A DNA stretch of 64,000 nucleotides, taken from assembly GCA_019321725.1 (NCBI GenBank), contig CM033109.1:18135993-18199992 (forward strand), in the 5' to 3' direction. Below the pieces are notes generated by a model. The model was not told where the DNA came from and searched no databases. It saw nothing but the letters and a program-made list of their open reading frames with translations. Shown here piece by piece: positions 23,395 through 33,439 of the stretch. Both the position numbers and the translations under genes were made by a program. How positions within the stretch are numbered: the stretch's first letter is position 1; every line of letters begins with the position of its first letter. The stretch comes from Paulownia fortunei (Eukaryota; Streptophyta; Magnoliopsida; Lamiales; Paulowniaceae).

Positions 23395-23621
23395 CTTTTG
23401 TAAATAGGACCAAAACTTTAGAGACATATTCCATGACTGCCATCATATACGCTACCATGCCCCGTTTCTAAATTTAGTATGTGGTCTTTATCTAATTACT
23501 ATACGCAATTAAAGATAAAGAGAATGCCTATTTTATTAATATTATTTAAAAAAGATTATTTATAAATACAAGAGTATAAAAGATATCCAGTCTAATTGGC
23601 GCGTCGGGCACTACTCTAACA
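23395..23621 (-). repeat. Minus-strand copia LTR start fragment
   Basis: It aligns in order with the first 230 bases of the LTR at 44930-45151 (ATGACTGCCATCATATACGC, TTTATCTAATTA, AAAGAGAATGCC, GAGTATAA, then GGCGCGTCGGGCACTACTCT and the terminal AACA). The terminus at 23621 abuts plus-strand copia RNase H, and the inner end abuts the minisatellite. Confidence 0.75.
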
Positions 23622-23639
23622 AAACTTTTAGGCTAGAAA

Positions 23640-23968
23640 CAACTGTGAATTCCACTATCAAGGTTGAATACATCACAGTATGCGATGCTGCGAAAGAGAC
23701 TATTTAGATGTAGAATTTCATCCAATTGTTGAATGTAGTCCCAACCATTTGTTGATCAAGTATCGGAGTACTGCGATGACAATGGGGCTATTGTGCAAAC
23801 AAAAAATCCAAGGTCTCATCGAAGGATTTAAGCATATATAAATTAGAGGTAATGTCAAAGTGGAATAAGTTGCCTCAGCAGAAATATAAAAAACCCACTT
23901 ATTAAACCACTAAGATAGTATTTGGAGGACTTCATGGGCATTAATACAAGGGCAATTATCTCTATGGC
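23640..23968 (+). pseudogene. Copia RNase H C-terminal relic
   Basis: The plus strand reads TIKVEYITVCDAAKETI, then a shifted YCDDNGAIVQTK. After another shift come GNVKVE and VASAEI, and then text near 23910-23960 corresponding to the GH-x-x-MG-x-R end of copia polymerases. The order matches the intact RNase H of the element at 55661-56218 one to one. Stops (for example after KETI) make it inactive. It is directly followed by a polypurine tract and an LTR. Confidence 0.75.
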
Positions 23969-23979
23969 AAGTGGGAGAT
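23969..23979 (+). other. Polypurine tract before a copia 3' LTR
   Basis: AAGTGGGAGAT just before the LTR start fits the plus-strand primer of copia elements (GTGGGAGATTG type). Confidence 0.65.
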
Positions 23980-25950
23980 TATTAGAGTAGTACCCGACGA
24001 GCCAATTATTTTACTCATCTTCATACTCTTTTAGAATTAATATTATTCATATTAATATCATAAAATGACAATCTTCGTCTTAAATTCACCATTAGAAGAA
24101 TTAGAAGAATACATAGTTATAGGGCATGGTCGTGCATAGAATGACGATCGTGGAATATGCCTTTATGGTTGTGGTCTTAAAATGTTCCAAGTCAAGGATC
24201 ATTGAAGTGGTACATCAATGATAACGTTGAGACTTGTGTATATGATGCAGACTCATAAAGAGGATGCTTCGTTACATAACTATTGGTGTGGAGACAAAAG
24301 TGCATTTATGCAGGTGCTTATTAGAGAACAAGTACACTGAACTACCTTATCTTGAGATTCCCAATTAGAAATTATTATTGTTGACTAGGAATTTTCTTAT
24401 TATGATAGTGCAAAAATTTAGTCCTTAGGACTCAAGGCGCCATAGTAACCTTGTGCACAACATTTTGCACTTTGATGTATTTTTCGATTGCATGACAATC
24501 ACAAAGGGTTTACATTGGGTGAAATATATTTGCAAGTGGCCAACAAATAATCTGTCACCTATCTAGATAAATAAGCGAATCTCCTATGTGTTTTACTGTA
24601 CTTGACTCTGAAATTCTTGACCAATGCTGGACGAAAATTAGACGACGATTTTCTAATTTCATCATCGAGTTAAGATACTAGGGTTTTTTTTACATAACAA
24701 ACATTGATCCCACCTAAAATTAACATGAGGCACTCAAAAAGACACACCGTTCCTCCATGGTGCATACTTGGAAGCTGCTGCATCAACTTCCCTTAGACTT
24801 CTCCAAAGTGTTATAGTTCACAAGCTTCTCAATGAGATCAACATGAGTCATCGGCATTTTTTCATAGTAATACTAAACCAAAGATAGTGAGTCAAGAGCA
24901 TCTCTTTCGACAAGTGAAAAAACGAACCAAAATTATCATCTTGGCATTGTTAGGGCTTTGTGACACTCTTTCGTCTCTACTTCTACAGCTCTCTAAGTCA
25001 AGAGGAATATTTTTTTTTTATCAAAGCCATCTATCCCAGGGTAGGGAATTTGGCATAAACCACTGCCAATATAATAAATACTCAAAGAGAATATAAGTAC
25101 AATCCAAAAAGCAAGAAATGAGTACTTACCCCTTACATTTTAGAAAGCTCAGAAAAAGTAGACTTATCTAAGATACATAACATCTATTTGGAATAGCTAA
25201 TCTATCCACATTAGACATCTAATCTGTCGTGAAATGTTTCCAGCCTCAAATGTGTTGCAGTCGTGCTGAAGATAAGCAAGATTGACAAAGGCGTCTGCAA
25301 CCTAATTCCCTTCTCTGAATGTGTGAGAAATTTGGTAATTTTATTTTGTGTTAAGATACTAGGAAAGTATATATAGTTATTGATCTATTAGTGTTTCGAC
25401 TAATAATCAATGTCCCAGGCTCAATCGGGAGAATAATTGATAGAAGAACTATACTTGCATGGTATTTATAATTAAAATAAGTTTCGCACTTCATGTAAGA
25501 TTAGGTAGTCATGATGCATTGCAAGGTGCTTCCCATGATTTGTGGATTCTTAGAACTATTGGGTTAATTCCAAGATGATTAATTAATTGAATTAATTAAT
25601 TAGAGTAATTAATTTGTTCAATTAAGTCACAAGAGTTGTCACTCTACTATTAGTTTTATTGTTGAACCTAAGGATTCACACACAAAAATTGAACACGTCT
25701 ATTTCTACCTAGAAATTAATCTAAGTATTGGATTAAATCAATTAATATGATTAATTAATGGGGCTTACATAAATTCAAGTGTTCTAATTGGATTAGGTAT
25801 CCCATTTGAAAATTTAATTAATTGATTAAATCAATTAATTAAGATGGGCCTAATTAATTCATGAGATGAATTAATTTAATTGATTGTATTAATTAATTAG
25901 AGCATAATTAATTAATTAGTCTAGCCCTACGACACATTGAAGGATCATCC
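23980..25950 (+). repeat. Copia 3' LTR, interrupted by a LINE
   Basis: The LTR starts TATTAGAGTAGTACCCGACG and follows the LTRs at 48989 and 56233 segment by segment: CATGGTCGTGCAT, GTGCTTATTAGAGAACAAGT, GCATGACAATCACAAAGGG, GGCTCAATCGGGAGA and the TTAATTAATT-rich zone. It stops matching near 25950, short of the expected end, so the 3' tip is lost. A LINE fragment with target duplication splits it at 24683-25349. Confidence 0.8.
24683..25349 (-). mobile_element. 5'-truncated LINE (L1-type) fragment with 14-bp target duplication
   Basis: The insert is flanked by a perfect 14-bp direct repeat GTTAAGATACTAGG (24669-24682 and 25350-25363). On the minus strand it ends in an A-run (T-run at 24684-24691). 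A long variable-length duplication plus an A tail is the mark of target-primed reverse transcription. Near its 5' end the minus strand reads HTFREGN, a stop, then VADAFVNLA, the end of an RNase H domain (RVT_3 type) found at the C-terminus of plant LINE ORF2. Everything upstream of that domain is absent. The plus-strand frame at 24887-25096 is a shadow. Confidence 0.8.
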
Positions 25951-26460
25951 CAAGTAAAAAACTTTACATCCTCCTCTCTGCAATTTCAAAACATGAAAAA
26001 ATATATTAAATTGTATAAATATTGTATAGGTGTTAATTACTTGAAAATAGTATTTTATTTTGAGCATTGCACAGCATTATATAACAAAATAAAGTTCAAT
26101 TTTTTTTTTCAATCGTAAATCTGAAATGAACCAAATTTCAATTTTTTTTCTAGAAATCAACACAAAAGGCAAAAATGTTTATTTCAATTTATTAAGAAAT
26201 AAACAAAAAAATATATTTTAGTTTTTCAGAAATCAATACAAAATTTATAATTGTTGAGATTTTTCCAGTAATCAACACAAAATCACAATTTGTTATTTCA
26301 ATATCTTCTTGAATCAACAGAAAATCCAAAAAAAATTATTTCTTGACAAACAATCCCTAAAAACGTTAAATGAAAGCTGGTTTTCAAAATTTATTCAAAG
26401 ATTCAGTTTAAATTTTTTGAAAGTAACATAAATTAGAGTTTTTGTTATGAACATTGCAGA
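25951..26460. other. AT-rich spacer with short direct repeats
   Basis: Several diverged copies of AGAAATCAAYACAAAA followed by a T-run occur at about 26100-26330. No coding frame was seen. It may be the first intron of the adjacent GRF-type gene relic. Confidence 0.35.
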
Positions 26461-26574
26461 ATTCAAAGATGAATTCAATCTCGGTCCTAGATTATCATTG
26501 GTCCAAGAAGTACAAATCACCGCTCTCATTCTCATTCCACAATAGCAGTCCAAGAAACCTATGATGTTAGACAT
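26461..26574 (-). pseudogene. GRF-type zinc-finger first exon relic
   Basis: From an ATG at 26574 the minus strand reads MSNIIGFLDCYCGMRMRAVI and continues CTSWTNDNLGPRL. C-x-C-G followed by an SWT-x-x-N-x-G-x-R block is the first half of the GRF zinc finger (zf-GRF), a small DNA/RNA-binding fold common in plant proteins. The second cysteine pair is not found, so either the rest lies past an intron or it is lost. The exon starts about 70 bases inside a MULE-like terminus and is transcribed away from it, so it looks like an element-borne gene. Confidence 0.5.
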
Positions 26575-26639
26575 ATACAGTGGAGTTCCTCTATCGCCTT
26601 CAATTTTGTTTGAGAATCTGACGGGTTGGGCTAGGGATT

Positions 26640-27022
26640 TGGGAATCGAATTGGGGATTTTGTAGAATGGGGTCTGGGTGTTAGTCTTAGGGTTTTCCCT
26701 CCAAAAACCATGGCCACATGGCTTTTTTTTTCCAACATGGCAGGTGAGTTATGCATGTCAGCTTTAATTCATTTCCACGTTAGTGTCACATGTATTGCAT
26801 CCCATCCACCTTGGCAAAAATTACCAAAATCCAAAAAACCTTCACATTTTTTGTCAAAAAATTGCCAAAATCCAAAACCTCCAAATTTTTTGTGTCACGT
26901 GATCTCGCACATGACTTTTTCCCAATCCGCAAGTAACTAAATCAAAATTTTAAATTACATCGAGACTTTTTATGCCACCACCTTAATTACGGTATCAATT
27001 TTATAATTTTGTTGTTCAACAT
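26640..27022. repeat. MULE-type terminal region, copy 1
   Basis: About 380 bases align with 40335-40744: shared GTTAGTCTTAGGGTTTT, CTCCAAAAAC, CATGTCAGCTTTAATTCATT, AAATTTTTTGTGTCACGTG, AACTAAATCAAA and the end GATCAATTTT-type sequence. At the other locus this sequence lies outside a mudrA-like transposase gene, and here it lies outside a GRF zinc-finger exon. That fits the two ends of one element family sharing a long terminal repeat. A 9-bp target duplication was not found. Confidence 0.6.
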
Positions 27023-28379
27023 ATCTAAAGAATATGTGGAATTCATTACCAATTACTTCATTTGTTATTTCAATTTTACCTTTATATTTTTCAAAGTTTT
27101 GATTGATATATATTTTTTCAAAATTAAGAATAGTAACTTACAATCTAAATAAAGAATAAAAATAAATTGAAAAAAATACTGATGCATTTTTTGTTCATGA
27201 CTCCATTTCAGGCTACGCGTTTTATCGATTAAAGAGCTGAAGAAATGTGAGATCAATAATTAAATATTGAATGATATAGAAGAGATAATAGTTTAGAAAG
27301 AAAACGCAAAAAACTCTATAAAACCATATAAAAAGAGAAAATCTCGAATTTCTAATGTAAAAAAAAATAAAATAGTCCAACCAATTTTTTTGAATAATAA
27401 TAGCTTAATAAGCAAAAGTTTACACAATTAAATTAATATTTAGTATTTGAATATTAGATAATTTTGTTTCTTTAAATATTTTGTTCAATTATTTATGTTG
27501 ATCAATTTATTTTCCATATTCGTATATTTTATTGAACCTATTTTTGCAAGTAAATCATATGACTACAATTTTGTTAAAAAAATATATTCTAAGAACTAAA
27601 ATATAATAATAATGAGAATCAAGTTAAAATATAAAAAAAATATTTTGTTATGTGTTTTGTTTAATTCATTATATTTTTATTAACTTAATTAATTGAGTAA
27701 AATTAAAATGTTGTAAAATTTTCATAAATTAAAAAAAGTTGGTAAAATATTTAATTGATAAAATATAAAACATTCAAAGTATGTCATAAATTAAAAAAAC
27801 AACAAATTCATGATATGAATGATTGAATAAAATATTTAAAGTTTCAAATTTCTTTAAGAGTGTTTTGATAAACAAAATATAATAAAGTTGAATGAGAACC
27901 AAAATACGAATTTCACAAGGAAATTTCTTCTCTTACCTGGCTTTCGAATTCGTGGACACCAAAAAAGGAAGAACAATTGTATGCCGAAGAGCTCCAAAGA
28001 CCAACTCATAATAATATAAGAAAGGAAAATACTAGAGAAAAGATTTCAAAACTCTAAATGACACAATTTTTGTACGTTATTTAATTTTCTTTTTTCACAT
28101 AAATCCAAAAACCAAAATTCAAAAAAAATCTAAAGGCCCAAACATAGCATTTAGGAAAGACCCACTAGTTTTAAATATAACGAAATTTTCATTTCCATAT
28201 TTAAAAGTCGATGTCAGTGTGTCGTTTACATTGCATGTAAATTTACCATGACATTTTGATCAATAACAGAAATTAAGTCCCACATAACACATCTAACAGC
28301 ATTCTAATTTCCATCCACATCAATTCTCCAAAAATTAAAAACCAAAACAGGCCCAGAACTAAACCAAAAATAGTAGTAG
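27023..28379. other. AT-rich intergenic DNA
   Basis: No gene, RNA or clear repeat boundary was seen. The minus-strand frame 27065-27256 is K/F/I-rich from base composition. The right part borders the 3' untranslated region of the SMR gene. Confidence 0.5.
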
Positions 28380-28585
28380 TTAATATCAAATTTTACAAAA
28401 TTTAGACACAAATCATTTACAACTTATGCATATACAGAAAGATCAAAGCCAACCACAAAACTACTAATACGTACAAAAAAAGAGAATAATACAGCATTAT
28501 CAAAATTTTCCATATAAGGAAGAACAGCAAATCTAGCTGTTCTGAATTTTGTGGCCAATAGCGAACTCCCTATGAATTCTTCTAT
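28380..28585 (-). other. Likely 3' untranslated region of the SMR gene
   Basis: T-rich sequence (minus strand) follows the stop codon, with no coding frame. A GTAAATGATT-like stretch near 28410 could act in 3' end formation. The end point is approximate. Confidence 0.35.
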
Positions 28586-28816
28586 CTATGCACAAGCTTC
28601 AGGCCTCGGTCGCACCGCAAACAGCTGCTCCAGATTAGGCGGCTGAAAGTACCCGTTCTTCGGCGGCTCCTTCTTCCCCACGCAGTCGCGGAGGGGCTTC
28701 TTTCTCGGCGGTGGAGGTGGCGTAGACCTCAGCGGAATGCCACGTTTCGGAGTAGAACATCCTTCTTCCGCCGCCGCCGCCACCACCTCCTCACCATAAG
28801 CTGTAGCTATCTCCAT
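28586..28816 (-). CDS. SIAMESE-related (SMR-type) CDK inhibitor, 76 residues
   Basis: A small intact minus-strand frame runs from [10 protein letters not shown] to RPRPEACA. It contains [20 protein letters not shown] followed by PRKKP. The C-x-T-P, I-P and PPPP-x-K/R order is the SMR motif of plant cyclin-dependent-kinase inhibitors. The second half, [18 protein letters not shown], resembles a conserved tail I recall from some short SMR-like proteins. Members bind CDK-cyclin complexes in the nucleus, slow mitosis and favour endoreduplication. The length is short but within the range of the family. The ATG at 28814-28816 was chosen because upstream codons come from a TA microsatellite; the frame stays open to 29263 but that part looks like leader DNA. 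No intron is needed. No frame defect was found, and this is the only convincing host gene here. Confidence 0.7.
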   Translation of the reverse strand: MEIATAYGEEVVAAAAEEGCSTPKRGIPLRSTPPPPPRKKPLRDCVGKKEPPKNGYFQPPNLEQLFAVRPRPEACA

Positions 28817-28855
28817 ATATATATATATATATATATGTATATCTATATAATATAG
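28815..28855. repeat. TA microsatellite abutting the SMR start codon
   Basis: Eleven AT units (28815-28836) are followed by a looser TATATAATATAG run. On the coding strand the repeat ends in the start codon itself. The TATATTATATAG part could serve as a TATA-like element, but the start of transcription is unknown. Confidence 0.85.
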
Positions 28856-29113
28856 AAGATACACTATTACTCGTGTGTATTGTGTGCTACAAATGAACTC
28901 ACCAGTGTGTGTTGTGCGTGCTTTTAAGTGTTGCACACAGCGCTGAATACTGACTGAATGAACAATCAGAGCTTGAAGTGTGTTTCGGCATAATAAATTG
29001 TGCAACTTGAGGGGGTTTTGGTGGGGTGGGGTTATGGGAGAATTTTGGCTGGTTCTGGAAGGTGCTACAAATGTGTGGTGAAGGGTGGAGACAGATGGGT
29101 TGGTCTGGGTGTC

Positions 29114-29119
29114 CACGTG
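29114..29119. promoter_or_regulatory. G-box (CACGTG) upstream of the SMR gene
   Basis: CCACGTGT contains the palindromic G-box and an ABRE-type ACGTGT core, about 300 bases before the start codon. Such sites bind bZIP or bHLH factors in plants. A related CCACGTC lies at 29142. Confidence 0.4.
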
Positions 29120-29194
29120 TTGGGCTGAGAAGGGTTTTTGTCCACGTCGAACTGGAAATCTGGCGGTCCAGTAGCCGTAGGATTTGGGTGCGAT

Positions 29195-29216
29195 GGCGGG
29201 AAGTTGGGCGGGAAAA
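29195..29216 (-). promoter_or_regulatory. Paired E2F-like sites upstream of the SMR gene
   Basis: The plus strand reads GGCGGGAAG at 29195-29203 and GGCGGGAAAA at 29207-29216. Their complements give CTTCCCGCC and TTTTCCCGCC, and the second contains the canonical TTTCCCGC E2F core. They lie about 390 bases before the start codon, a normal promoter distance. E2F-DP factors control cell-cycle genes, which fits a CDK inhibitor. Binding itself is inferred. Confidence 0.5.
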
Positions 29217-29270
29217 TCAAGGTGCCACGCGGTTTGAATGTGAGCCACCTGATGGGGATGCATAGGTTTT

Positions 29271-29306
29271 GGGGAGGGGGTGCGTGTTGGGGGCGGAGGG
29301 TGGGGG
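29271..29306 (+). other. G-rich tract with quadruplex-like spacing
   Basis: Runs of three to five G occur as GGGGAGGGGG, then GGGGG, GGG and GGGGG within 36 bases, in a region much richer in G than its surroundings. One loop is eight bases, slightly long for a standard four-run quadruplex. It lies upstream of the SMR gene. Confidence 0.45.
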
Positions 29307-29528
29307 CCCGGGTCTGGGACTTTCTCGCACTCTGTTTCTGGACCCTACACCACACCGTCCAAGCTTAGTGTCACTTGCCAAATTCTGAGGCAATTTTAGA
29401 TAAATACATATATCTGGTTCTCATCAACTACTTTTGAGTAAAAAATACTTTTACAAGTTTGTTTTTAAAAATAGGCTGTGCTTGTTATGCAAGTGAGAAA
29501 AAATCATTTTTGAAGGGAAAAAAGGGTT

Positions 29529-30905
29529 TTAAAGAGTGTTTAAATACGAAATAAAAGTGCAATCATCATGTCTTTGATATTTATGAAAATTCTTAGATAT
29601 TGTTTTGATGTAGATATATTTATGAGAATTTCTCTTCACTACTTGTTTGATTGTTATCTTAAAAATAATGTTATGCTATTTTTTTCCTTTTTGTATCCCA
29701 ATATATTCCGGATACCTATACAACTATGTATACACGTGATATTTGAAGTACTTATATACATATTATAATAATTTTATATAAATTTATCTATCTATATATA
29801 TATATATACATAAGCGGGGTACGATCATGTACGTACGTAAGTGCATACAATAATATTTTAATTAAATTTTTGTCAATAAAAAGGTTCAATAATATAGTTT
29901 CTCAATTGTTTATTTTAATTCTTTGTATCAATATAAAGTATCGTGAACATATAAACATGTACGAAATTATAGGATATTTTAGAGTGATTATATATGTACG
30001 TATGACCTATTTTTTCATATTATTTTTTATTGATTATTTTTATTATGTAATTATTAAAAATATATTTTATTTGAGTTATGTACTTTGTTGAACTTAAACT
30101 TATCTACAAAATGGGCAATGATATTTTACAAGTTCCCTTTCTAATTTTCATTTCTTTAAAAATTTCACTTTTACCTGTATTTTTAGCCTTTCTTTCTTTA
30201 GCACATTCTTCATAATTTTTTTAAAGAGTGTTTAAATACAAAATAAAAGTGCAATCATCATGTCTTTGATATTTATGAAAATTCTTAGATATTATTTTGA
30301 TGTAGATATATTTATGAGAATTTCTCTTCACTATTGTTTGATTGTTATCTTAAAAATAATGTTATGCTATTTTTTTTCTTTTTGTATCCCAATATAATCC
30401 GAATACCTATACAACTATGTATACACGTGATATTTAAAGTACTTATATACATATTATAATAATTTTATATAAATTTATCTATATATATATACATAAGTCG
30501 GGTGTGACCATGTACGTACGTAAGTGCATGCAATAATATTTTAATTAAATTTTTGTCAATAAAAAGTTCAATAATATAGTTTCTCAATTGTTTATTTTAA
30601 TTCTTTGTATCAATATAAAGTAACGTGAACATATAAACATGTACGAAATTATAGGATATTTTAGAGTGATTATATATGTACGTATGACCTATTTTTTCAT
30701 ATTATTTTTTATTGATTATTTTTATTATGTAATTATTAAAAATATATTTTATTTGAGTTATGTACCTTTGTTGAACTTAAACTTATCTACAAAATGGGCA
30801 ATGATATTTTACAAGTTCCCTTTCTAATTTTCATTTCTTTAAAAATTTCACTTTTACCTGTATTTTAAACCTTTCTTTCTTTAGCACATTCTTCATAATT
30901 TTTTT
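29529..30905 (+). repeat. Recent 692-bp tandem duplication
   Basis: The block 29529-30220 (beginning TTAAAGAGTGTTTAAATACG) is repeated head to tail at 30221-30905. By eye there are roughly 15 substitutions plus a few one-base gaps and a shorter TA run in the second copy. Each copy contains GTACGTACGTAAGTGCAT and the same short I/Y/F-rich frame (29870-30091 and 30639-30827), which is not a credible gene. The low divergence makes it the youngest duplication in the window. Confidence 0.9.
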
Positions 30906-31153
30906 TCTTAAAATTTATTTCTTTGAAAAAATTTCATTTTTAAAAATCTTTCTCTTTAGAATACTTTTTGTTTATATTTAATCGTAAAACAAAAATTTAT
31001 TTTTGTTTTTGTGGACCAATATAGCCTTTTCAATAACTTTCTATGTATTTAAATTAAGATAAATAATAATCATACTTAACCTAATTATGTACAACTAGTA
31101 CATGAATAGTCTCAAAAATATTAGTTATTGAAACATTATAATAAATTACCCAT

Positions 31154-31310
31154 TGAAAAGTTAAAAATTATGAGCTAAAAATGGCAATTATAACATTTTC
31201 CAAAAGAAAAATCACTATTTTCTTGTTCTTTTGAAAAGTGAAAAAATATGAGCTGAAAATGTCAATTATAACATTTTCCAAAAAAAATAAAATCACTATT
31301 TTCTTTTTTC
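31154..31310 (+). repeat. 78-bp tandem repeat, two copies
   Basis: TTGAAAAGTTAAAAATTATG and following bases at 31154 recur at 31231 as TTGAAAAGTGAAAAAATATG. Both run through AATTATAACATTTTCCAAA to ATCACTATTTTCTT. Confidence 0.75.
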
Positions 31311-32639
31311 TTTTCCTTTTCTTTTCTTTTTTCTTTTCTTCTCCCATTTCCCTTATTTTACATGTTCTCTTATGCTACGTACTTTGTCAGCGTCGCCACA
31401 CTGGCGCCACCACCTTTACTATTGTGGCCAACCACCACCTCTTATTTTCTCCCATTTTTTTTTGGCTTTTTCTTTTCTACTTTTTCTCCCTTCCCCCGTT
31501 CATGCTCTTCTATTTCCTGTTCCGTCAGCACCGCCACCTTCACAACATTAGCCAACCTGCCACCCCATTTCGCCTTTTATAATTTTCTCTTTCTTTTGTC
31601 TTTTCATTTTCCATTTTCTTTTGCCCCATCTTTACTCTTTGCTTCTTTTCTTTCGGTTTTCAATTTCTGAAATCGAAGTTGGCAAGAATGGATAGTAGCA
31701 GTGGCATGTACTGTGGACGAGGTGCATGGAGGTTATTAAATATTTCACAAATCGATTCAATCATAACAAGGAATACAGAGGAATATATGGCAAAATGGAT
31801 ATCATTCTCTACCTTTCGACGTTTGGGTTCAGGGGAAGCGAAGAAATACTGCCGGAGCTCGACTGATGGTTGGAATGGGCCATTGTTGTCGTTGTAGTGA
31901 GAGAGGTGAGAGGCAGGTTGAGGGATAGGGTTTGTGGCAACATATGGAGGAGGGAATAAATTAAAGTACATACTAGTGTGTATTGTCTCTTTATGAACAG
32001 TGTCCCTGTTGAGATGAAAAAGGAGCCACATTTTACAGAAACAAATCTATAAAAGTGAGATTTGTTAGGGTTTTTTGAGTAGGGGGAGAATGTGAGATTT
32101 GATTTAGGGATATGTTTTTGGTGGTTTGAACATTACTTAAGAAAGAGTCATACCTGTGTGGGAAGACTCAGTCGGACCCATGGGGGAAAATTGAATTGCA
32201 GTATCAGCGAAGTTCGAGAGGAACGACAAGTTGAGAAGAAACCATTTTATTTAATTGGGCGAACTAAGCTTTTGTATTAGAACTAAATTGCTTATAAGTC
32301 TTGATTTGTTCTACTCGATCCCTCCCAAGGATAGGAGAAGAGTGAATTAGAAGAATTATTTACATGTACATTTTTGCAGTTTTTAATGATATGATTACTT
32401 TTGAAATCAACAACAGAGCTTTTTTAAGTACTTTCGTTGCACTACTTACCAATTCGCTTATCTAACTTCATAGTGTCTCCATTAGACCAAAGAAGTTCTA
32501 TGTTCAACTCAGTAACTGATTTAATAACTTGTCAGGCGATTGAGCTTTGGAAAAACAAAGTACAAATTTGACCCGTGTTTCATTTTTGAGAGGGTTTAAA
32601 AAGGTTTGAAAGGTTTATTCACCCTCTTCTAAACCATTT
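31311..32639. other. Pyrimidine-rich tract and unassigned DNA
   Basis: 31311-31670 is almost pure pyrimidine with islands such as CGCCACCACC. The frames there are F/L/S/P low-complexity. 31679-32280 has short frames on both strands without recognisable motifs. Around 32560-32655 a phrase (TTTATTCACCCTCTTCTAAA, minus strand GAGGGTGAATAAACC) resembles a non-coding sequence often found in copia-rich plant DNA. Confidence 0.35.
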
Positions 32640-32655
32640 CATACCACTTGGGACT

Positions 32656-33340
32656 AACATATTTTGATTTTGGTCATCCCAAAAATGATAACCAAACTTG
32701 GTTCCATCATAACTAAATGAAAAAATATTTTTTAAATTTAGCATCAAGTTTACTTCTAGCAGTGAAATTAATATGTACATAAGAAACACAACCATACATT
32801 TTGAAATAAGGAAGGTCTACCCTTTTATCGCTCTAAATTTTTTTCGATAGCTTAAAATGTAGTGGTGTAGAGGAGCCTCTATTGGTCAATTGAGCTGCAA
32901 TGTTGATTGCCTTTGCGCATAATATCCTTGGCAATCCCACATACAACCTTATACTACTAGCACACTCATTCAAATTGAGCTACACCATTCTATGTGGTTT
33001 CCTTGGAGTAATTTTCAACATCTTGATTCCATTCTCAACACAGTACTGCTTGAAATCATCATCTATGTACTCTCCCCTATTACTTGATTACAAGCACTTC
33101 GCCATCAAATCTATCTCATTTTCAACCAAGGATTTCTTTCTTTTGAATCGAAGGTCCCCATATATAATTTGAGCCTCTAACAGAAGTGACAATCGAAGGT
33201 CCCCATATATCTGCATGAACCAGCATTTTTGGTTCTCTATCTGCTTCTGAAAAACTAACCCTTTTCTATTTGCTAAAGATACAACTGTCACATTGTTAGG
33301 TTCGTATATCCCGAAATGACTACGCAACAGAAATTTAAAA
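32656..33340 (-). pseudogene. Tork/TNT1-like copia integrase relic
   Basis: The minus strand reads YGKQKRVSFSEADRE-like text, then LVHADIWGPSIVTS (about 33195-33290). After a deletion come LVENEIDLMAKCL and GEYIDDDFKQYCVENGIKML (about 33010-33130). It continues through SIRLYVGLP, AAQLTNRGSSTPLHFKL, CVSYVHI and KLDAKFKK to near 32660. These are the integrase core and C-terminal parts of the Tork/TNT1-type Ty1/copia branch. The D-D-35-E region is broken by frameshifts. A 20-bp direct repeat marks the internal deletion (see findings). Confidence 0.8.
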
Positions 33341-33439
33341 TTTTCTAACACATGTATAACAATTAAAAATTCAACTATGTAATTGATATGAAATTGTTTA
33401 CAAAAGATTGAAAAGTGTATATGAACTTTAACTAGAATA

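Noticed and set aside
29026..29368. Three overlapping frames on both strands upstream of the SMR gene
   Set aside because: They share the G-rich promoter patch, overlap each other and show no domain.
31238..31670. 114- and 102-residue F/L/S-rich frames resembling membrane proteins
   Set aside because: They come from a long pyrimidine tract; two frames are open at once and neither has a recognisable pattern.
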